DNA from: Ashinkailepas kermadecensis
Taxonomy: Eukaryota; Arthropoda; Thecostraca; Neolepadidae
NCBI GenBank assembly: GCA_034440615.1
Contig: JAOTOM010005130.1
Location: forward strand, 866,501-930,500
Length of the DNA stretch: 64,000 nt
Reading direction: 5' to 3'
Position numbers and translations under genes: made by a program. Under the pieces are notes generated by a model. That model did no database searches and was not told the DNA's origin. It was given only the letters and a program-made list of their open reading frames with translations. Numbering within the stretch: position 1 is the first letter of the stretch; each line of letters begins with the position of its first letter. Below are positions 51,901 through 60,900 of the stretch, one piece after another.

Positions 51901-54900
51901 GGACAACTGTGGCTGGACACGGCCCAACTGTGGCTGGGCACGACCCAACTGTGGCTGGGCACGACCCAACTGTGGCTGGGCACGGCCCAACTGTGGCTGG
52001 GCACGGGACAACTGTGGCTGGGCACGGGACGACTGTGGCTAGGCACGACCCAACTGTGGCTGGACACGACCCAACTGTGGCTGGGCACGGGACAACTGTG
52101 GCTGGGCACGGGACAACTGTGGCTGGACACGGCCCAACTGTGGCTGGACACGGCCCAACTGAACACACCGCTACGTACACAGAGCGCGTCGGGTATGCCG
52201 CATCACGGTCACGATCGCGCTTTGCCGCTTCACGGCACGATATGAACTTGTGCGGCAGCAACTCGGCACGCTGCAAGTGGTGGTGGTGCAAACGTGACCC
52301 ACCGCAGATGGTAGTGATGCTAACGTGGCCTACCGCAGATGATAGTGATGCCAACGTGGCCTATCGCAGATGATAGTGATGTCAACGTGGCCCACCGCAG
52401 ATGGTGGTGATGCAAACGTGGCCTTCCGCAGATGGTAGTGATGCAAACGTGGCCTACCGAAGATGGTAGTGCTGTCAATGTAGCCCATCGCAGATGGTAG
52501 TGATGCAGACGTGGCCTACCGAAGATGGTAGTGCTGTCAATGTAGCCTACCGCAGATGGTAGTGATGCCAATGCAGTGGCCGGTCCTGCCAACGTCTCAA
52601 CTGTGGTTGTCGTGTGAGAGCTTGGCTGGAGTGCGAGAAAGCCTGGCTGGAGTGCGAGAAAGCTTGGCTGGAGTGCGGGAAAGCCTGGCTGGAGTGCGAG
52701 AAAGCCTGGCTGGAGTGCGGGAAAGCCTGGCTGGAGTGCGATGAAGCCTCGCTGGAGTGCGGGAAAGCCTGGCTGGAGTGCGATGAAGCCTGGCTGGAGT
52801 GCGGGAAAGCCTGGCTGGAGTGCGAGGAAGCCTGGCTGGAGTGCGGGAAAGCCTGGCTGGAGTGCGATGAAGCCTGACTGGAGTGCGGGAATGCCTGACC
52901 GGACAATAATCGAGTGTACCACCTCAGCTGTGTCCAGGCACGGGCTCCTCCACCACTTTGGATGGTGTGGATACCGCCCCTTCCGGCGTTCACCTTCAGC
53001 TATGACTTCAGCTATCAGCTACCACTTCTCGTGTTCTTCAGAGAAGCTGCTTGCATCAGATCGTTCTCACCGAGCAGTAGCTGGCGAGGGCATCCTTGGT
53101 GGATGGTGACCGGCGGCGCGCGGTAGCTCAGTCGGCAGGGATCCGAATTCTGAACGCAAGGACGTTGGTTCGACTTCCACAAAGGTGTTGCCGGGTCTGA
53201 CCGCGACCAGCTGACGTGGCAGACCAGCTGACGTGGGAGACCAGCTGACGTGGGAGACCAGCTGACGTGGGAGACCAGCTGACGTGGCAGACCAGCTGAC
53301 GTGGCAGACCAGCTGACGTGGCAGACCAGCTGACGTGGGAGACTGGCGAAGCTGTGTGACATAGCAGTCGAATGCGCTGTAAAATAAAATAACTAAGGGA
53401 TGGCTGCCTTCATTTGTCCCGGGTTAAAGATATGTGCATTCGTACCTTCGTATACATAGTTTGGTGACGGTATAATCTCAAAGTTGTGGTTTCTTTGTAC
53501 CAATGTACAAGTGATCAAATACAATTTGTTGTGCATCACAGTCCGATGTTGCAGTCTGATGTCGCACTATGATGTTACCTTCCGATGTTACAGTCTGATG
53601 TCACAGTATGATGTTACCTTCCGATGTTACAGTCTGATGTCGCAGTATGATGTTACCTTCCGATGTTACAGTCTGATGTCACAGTATGATGTTACCTTCC
53701 GATGTTACAGTCTGATGTCGCAGTATGATGTTACCTTCGGATGTTACAGTCTGATGTCGCAGTATGATGTTACCTTCGGATGTTACAGTCTGATGTCGCA
53801 GTATCATGTTACCTTCCGATGTTACAGTCTGATGTCACAGTATGATGTTACCTTCCGATGTTACAGTCTGATGTCGCAGTATGATGTTACCTTCCGATGT
53901 TACAGTCTGATGTCACAGTATGATGTTACCTTCCGATGTTACAGTCTGATGTCGCAGTATGATGTTACCTTCCGATGTTACAGTCTGATGTCACAGTATG
54001 ATGTTACCTTCCGATGTTACAGTCTGATGTCGCAGTATGATGTTACCTTCGGATGTTACAGTCTGATGTCGCAGTATGATGTTACCTTCCGATGTTACAG
54101 TCTGATGTCACAGTATGATGTTACCTTCCGATGTTACAGTCTGATGTCGCAGTATGATGTTACCTTCCGATGTTACTGTCTGATGTCGCAGTATGATGTT
54201 ACCTTCCGATGTTACAGTCTGATGTCGCAGTATGATGTTACCTTCCGATGTTACAGTCTGATGTCACAGTATGATGTTACCTTCCGATGTTACAGTCTGA
54301 TGTCGCAGTATGATGTTACCTTCGGATGTTACAGTCTGATGTCGCAGTATGATGTTACCTTCGGATGTTACAGTCTGATGTCGCAGTATGATGTTACCTT
54401 CCGATGTTACAGTCTGATGTCACAGTATGATGTTACCTTCCGATGTTACAGTCTGATGTCGCAGTATGATGTTACCTTCCGATGTTACAGTCTGATGTCA
54501 CAGTATGATGTTACCTTCCGATGTTACAGTCTGATGTCGCAGTATGATGTTACCTTCCGATGTTACAGTCTGATGTCGCAGTATGATGTTACCTTCCGAT
54601 GTTACAGTCTGATGTCGCAGTATGATGTTACCTTCGGATGTTACAGTCTGATGTCGCAGTATGATGTTACCTTCCGATGTTACAGTCTGATGTCGCAGTA
54701 TGATGTTACCTTCCGATGTTACAGTCTGATGTCGCAGTATGATGTTACCTTCCGATGTTACAGTCGGATGTCGCAGTATGATGTTAACTTCCGATGTTAC
54801 AGTCTGATGTCGCAGTATGATGTTACCTTCGGATGTTACAGTCTGATGTCGCAGTATGATGTTACCTTCCGATGTTACAGTCTGATGTCGCAGTATGATG

Positions 54901-57900
54901 TTACCTTCCGATGTTACAGTCTGATGTCACAGTATGATGTTACCTTCCGATGTTACAGTCTGATGTCGCAGTATGATGTTACCTTCGGATGTTACAGTCT
55001 GATGTCGCAGTATGATGTTACCTTCGGATGTTACAGTCTGATGTCGCAGTATGATGTTACCTTCCGATGTTACAGTCTGATGTCGCAGTATGATGTTACC
55101 TTCGGATGTTACAGTCTGATGTCGCAGTATGATGTTACCTTCCGATGTTACAGTCTGATGTCGCAGTATGATGTTACCTTCCGATGTTACAGTCTGATGT
55201 CGCAGTATGATGTTACCTTCCGATGTTACAGTCTGATGTCACAGTATGATGTTACCTTCCGATGTTACAGTCTGATGTCGCAGTATGATGTTACCTTCGG
55301 ATGTTACAGTCTGATGTCGCAGTATGATGTTACCTTCCGATGTTACAGTCTGATGTCGCAGTATGATGTTACCTTCCGATGTTACAGTCTGATGTCGCAG
55401 TATGATGTTACCTTCCGATGTTACAGTCTGATGTCAGGGTCGGACATTACATTCCGATGTTACAGTCTGATGTCAGAGTCTGATGTCACCAGAGAACAAC
55501 ATATTTATTGCATTCAAAGTTTCGAGGCCTCCGAGACTCCAGGCCTTGACAGGGATATTTGCTGATGGTTTTGTCTTGTCGGCTGTCCGAGTAATGCCGG
55601 ACAAAGATTAGTCTCACCTGACAAAAAAAAATCAAATTATAACCGGTGCATAGCACTTCCTTGCTTTGTGACGCTGCCGTTCACCCACGGATGCCGATCT
55701 CTGAACAGTCACGTGGTGGTGTGACGTGTCATGTATGCCTCCCCTCCCACAGATGTTCCGCTCCCTGCTGGGGCCCACAGTCACGTGGTGTTCCTCCTCT
55801 CCCACAGATGTTTCGCTCCCGACTGGGGCCCCACAGTCACGTGGTGTGCCTCTCCTCCCACAGATGTTCCGCTCCCTGCTGGGGCCCCACAGTCACGTGG
55901 TGTGCCTCCTCTCCCACAGATGTTTCGCTCCTTACTGGGGCCCCACAGTCACGTGGTGTGCCTCCCCTCCCACAGATGTTCCGCTTCCTGCTGGGGCCCC
56001 ACAGTCACGTGGTGTGCCTCCTCTGCCACAGATGTTCCGCTCCCTGCTGGGGCCCCACAGTCACGTGGTGTTCCTCCCCTCCCACAGATGTTCCGCTCCC
56101 TACTGGGGCCCCACAGTCACGTGGTGTGCCTCCTCTGCCACAGATGTTCCGCTCCCTGCTGGGGCCCCACAGTCACGTGGTGTGCCTGCTCTGCCACAGA
56201 TGTTCAGGCACACCACGTCACGTGGTGTGCCTCCTCTCCCACAGATGTTCCGCTCCCTGCTGGGGCCCCACAGTGACGTGGTGTGCCTGCTCTGCCACAG
56301 ATGTTCCGCTCCCTACTGGGTCCCCACAGTCACGTGGTGTGCCTCCTCTGCCACAGATGTTCCGCTCCCTACTGGGTCCCCACAGTCACGTGGTGTGCCT
56401 CCTCTCCCACAGATGTTCCTCTCCCTGCTGGGGCCCACAGTCACGTGGTGTGCCTCCCCTCCCACAGATGTTTCGCTCCCTACTGGGGCCCCACAGTCAC
56501 GTGGTGTTCCTCCCCTCCCACAGATGTTCCGCTCCCTGCTGGGGCCCCACAGTCACGTGTTGTGCCTCCTCTGCCACAGATGTTCCGCTCCCTGCTGGGG
56601 CCCCACAGTCACGTGTTGTGCCTCCTCTGCCACAGATGTTCCGCTCCCTGCTGGGGCCCCACAGTCACGTGTTGTGCCTCCCCTCCCACAGATGTTCCGC
56701 TCCCTGCTGGGGCCCCACAGTCACGTGTTGTGCCTCCTCTGCCACAGATGTTCCGCTCCCTGCTGGGGCCCCACAGTCACGTGTTGTGCCTCCTCTGCCA
56801 CAGATGTTCCGCTCCCTGCTGGGGCCCCACAGTCACGTGTTGTGCCTCCTCTGCCACAGATGTTCCGCTCCCTGCTGGGGCCCCACAGTCACGTGTTGTG
56901 CCTCCTCTGCCACAGATGTTCCGCTCCCTGCTGGGGCCCCACAGTCACGTGGTGTGCCTGCTCTGCCACAGATGTTCCGCTCACTGCTGGGGCCCCACAG
57001 TCACGTGGGCACGTTCATGTCTGGCTCGATGGCCGGTGTGACGGCCGTGTTCTTCACATATCCGCTGGACACGATCCGGGCCCGGCTAGCCTTCCAGTTC
57101 ACCGGCGAACACAAGTACACCGGCATCGTGCACGTGGCCACCTCTATCGTGCGAGATGTGAGTACCGGTGGCCGTCTCTACTGGGTGCGATATGTCAGTA
57201 CTGGTGGCCGTCTCTACTGGGTGCGATATGTGAGTACTGGTGACCGTCTCTACTGGGTGCGATATGTGAGTACTGGTGACCGTCTCTACTGGGTGCGATA
57301 TGTGAGTACTGGTGACCGTCTCTACTGGGTGCGATATGTGAGTACTGGTGACCGTCTCTACTGGGTGCGATATGTGAGTACTGGTGACCGTCTCTACTGG
57401 GTGCGATATGTGAGTACTGGTGACCGTCTCTACTGGGTGCGATATGTGAGTACTGGTGGCCGTCTCTACTGGGTGCGATATGTGAGTACTGGTGACCGTC
57501 TCTACTGGGTGCGATATGTGAGTACTGGTGGCCGTCTCTACTGGGTGCGATATGTGAGTACTGGTGACCGTCTCTACTGGGTGCGATATGTGAGTACTGG
57601 TGACCGTCTCTACTGGGTGCGATATGTGAGTACTGGTGACCGTCTCTACTGGGTGCGATATGTGAGTACTGGTGGCCGTCTCTACTGGGTGCGATATGTG
57701 AGTACTGGTGACCGTCTCTACTGGGTGCGAGATGTGAGTACTGGTGGCCGTCTCTACTGTGTGCAATATGTGAGTAATGTCGGTCGTCTCTACTGCGCCT
57801 TGCCATGCCCTTCACCATGCTCCTCACGATGCGGTTCCGTTTCTGGTGTTTGTTCCAGCAGGCCACTGACCCCTGCCCTGTCCCGCCGCCCGTAGTGGTG

Positions 57901-60900
57901 ACCCCTGCCCTGTCCCTCCGCCCATAGTGGCACCCTATGATCCCTGCCCTGTCCCGCCGCCCATAGTGGCACCCTATGATCCCTGCCCTGTCCCGCCGCC
58001 CATAGTGGCACCCTATGATCCCTGCCCTGTCCCGCCGCCCATAGTGGCACCCTATGATCCCTGCCCTGTCCCGCCGCCCATAGTGGCACCCTATGATCCC
58101 TGCCCTGTCCCGCCGCCCATAGTGGCACCCTATGATCCCTGCCCTGTCCCGCCGCCCATAGTGGCACCCTATGATCCCTGCCCTGTCCCGCCGCCCATAG
58201 TGGCACCCTATGATCCCTGCCCTGTCCCGCCGCCCATAGTGGCACCCTATGATCCGCGGGTACCCTATGATCCCTGCCCTGTCCCGCCGCCCATAGTGGC
58301 ACCCTATGATCCCTGCCCTGTCCCGCCGCCCATAGTGGCACCCTATGATCCCTGCCCTGTCCCGCCGCCCATAGTGGCACCCTATGATTCCTGCCCTGTC
58401 CCGCCGCCCACAGTGGCACCCTATGCTGGTGCGTGCGTCCCCTGACTACGCTCCGTGACGTACGGTCAGGGAGCCGCTCGTGATGTAGCCACCAAACCCG
58501 GTTGTGTTTGGTGGGTGTAATCTAAGACCGAAATAACTAGCGAAGTGCTGTATCCATGGTGTGATCGCCTGCACCGACTTATGCTGTCAGGATGTTGTCT
58601 GGAAGGCTTGTCTCGACTGTCCTGATACGTACTGTAAATGGGTGCCGGTAGACGATGACCGTGATTGAGGAGGCGGTTTAAACAAAAAAATCATGCGATC
58701 ATGTGGCCATGTGATCATTTGCCCATGTAATCATGTGATCATGTGCTCATGTAACCATGTGATCATGCGCCCATGTAACCATGTATTAACTGCATGACCG
58801 ACGCAGTCGATGCGCCCCTAAACTCCAACCATGTATTCATTGTAATCAGGCGACCATGTGGTCATGTGGTCTGACCATGTGGCCTGACAGGTGAGACAAA
58901 TTGTGCTGCATTAGTCTGGCAAGTCTACCTCTATATCATTATAACCGATCACAGCGCGCTGGTAGACGATGTAGAGGTGCTGGGTCAGTGTTTATTTTGA
59001 GCCGGTTACCGGTACCAGTTTCAATCCACCTCTATGAATCAGCGGATTCAAATGGAGAACTAAAGGGATGCGCCCCCTTTTCCCCTTTCTATGGTGCCCT
59101 CTCGACTGGAAGAAGGCGCCTACCCATAATGCTCGAGTGAACCCCTCTCGCTCAAATATTTTTTCCCATCCGATTGCGCCCCTCAGAGTATAAAAGACAA
59201 CCCTTTAGGTCGAAAAGACATCCCGGCAGAACGGTTCAAGAACATTGCCCTGCGCCACTTCAGACAAGTGTCCCACCCCCACCCATCCCAACCCCCTGAT
59301 CAAAATTCCTGGATCCGTCCCTGACGCTATGTGGCTGGCGTTGGGCTGTCCACAGTGTGCGGGAAAGCTCACTGGCAAATCCGGACCAGTCACGCCAGCT
59401 CCAACAACACCGTTCGTCCTAACGCGTTCCGCATCCGTCATCTGGAAAACCGCACCAGACCTGTTCGAACTGCGCCGCGTTTCGCTCGGATTGGCACGAC
59501 TCGCGTTCTGTTGCTGTCCCAGTGCCGCCTGGTGGACGGTCGTGAACTAAACTTTCTGTTTTCACCCGCAGGAGGGCGGGCTGCGCGCTCTGCCCCGGTT
59601 GCCTGGTGAACGGTCGTGAATTAAGCGTTCTGTTTTGCCCAGAGGAGGGCGGGCTGCACGCTCTGTTCCAGTGCCGCCTGGTTAACGGTCGTGAACTAAA
59701 CGTTCTGTTTTCGGCCGCAGGAGGGCGGGCCACGCGCCCTGTACCGCGGTTTCTCGGCGACCATGTGCGGCATGGTGCCGTACGCCGGCCTCAGTTTCTA
59801 CATCTTCGAGCGGATGAAGTACGTGTGCGTGAAGTACCTGCCGCAGTACACGTGCCACAAGTGCGAACAGAACACGGGTGAGCGAGTCGCCGGGGTGGCC
59901 GCGTCTGGCCCCAGCATATCCATGGGATGGTCCAGCCACCCGGCTGTGGGAGGGGCAACATACAAATTACTCAGTTTTATTTTAGCTCATCGTGTTCTGA
60001 GAGCTGATGGCCTGAGCGTGAGTTCAAGACAATATTTTCTTCCAAATTTTTGTTTTGTTTTTCCACACTTCGTGATTAAGGGTCAATATTAGTCAAAATC
60101 AGGGCATCTTGTTGGGGTCGTGGGGCTTGATCCCCTGCCCCCTCCCCCCGTCTGGATCCTCCACTGGACGTACCCCCGATACTGGTCTGTTCTGTCAAGC
60201 ATAGTAGCTGCTTGCTGCCCTGTCTCTCAGCCCTTCCCTGAGCCCATCCTACAGAATACGAGCAGGTCGTTGTATTTGCCATTTCGTGGTATTTTTGTTT
60301 GCATTGTCCATTTTAACTGTTTTTTTGGCTTCTTTGGTATGTCGTGCTCTGATCAACCTTCAATTTTTAGATGACTCACTTTCATACTTCTAAAACAGCC
60401 TGGTATTGTTTTAAACATGTGACTACTTGCAGATGTGGAAGCACCTAGTTAGTGATATCATTAATAAATAAGTAAATAGCTGCATCAATAAAGCACATTC
60501 CCCGTCGCTGTCTCCGTGCGTTCCTCTAATGCCCCTGTATTCTCCTAATTTCCGATTATCGGTGTCCGTATACCCTCCTGTTTCTCAGTCCCTCTCCTGC
60601 TCGTCTCGTCCTCTGTACACTTGTCCCTGTCCTCTGCTATGTACGCCGTCCTGTCTCTCAGACATTCCCTTTCTCGCTAGTACTCTGTACACTGTCCTTC
60701 CTCTCCCCTGCGCTGTGTTTATCCGATGTCTGTTATTTTCCGATTCTACAGCCGGCCCCTGAACGCGTATCTTCTGTCCGATCTAGCATCCGTTGGCGTG
60801 TACGGGTGAGGGGTACGTATGGCTGTTATTATCGGGAGAAATACCTCACTCCGGACCGTCACATACAGGGCCGCCTCTCATTTCCAAGTTGTCCACCAAC

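Noticed and set aside
49905..52373. Several frames of about 500 codons on both strands
   Set aside because: The 21/31-bp array is open in almost all frames on both strands, a composition effect.
53484..55565. 693-codon Ser/Tyr/Met-rich frame
   Set aside because: Translation of a 39-bp array; flanks show no signal, promoter or homology.
55646..57895. 749-codon frame that includes SLC25A16 exon 4
   Set aside because: Only 56972-57157 is coding by homology; the rest is the acceptor and donor arrays being open by chance.
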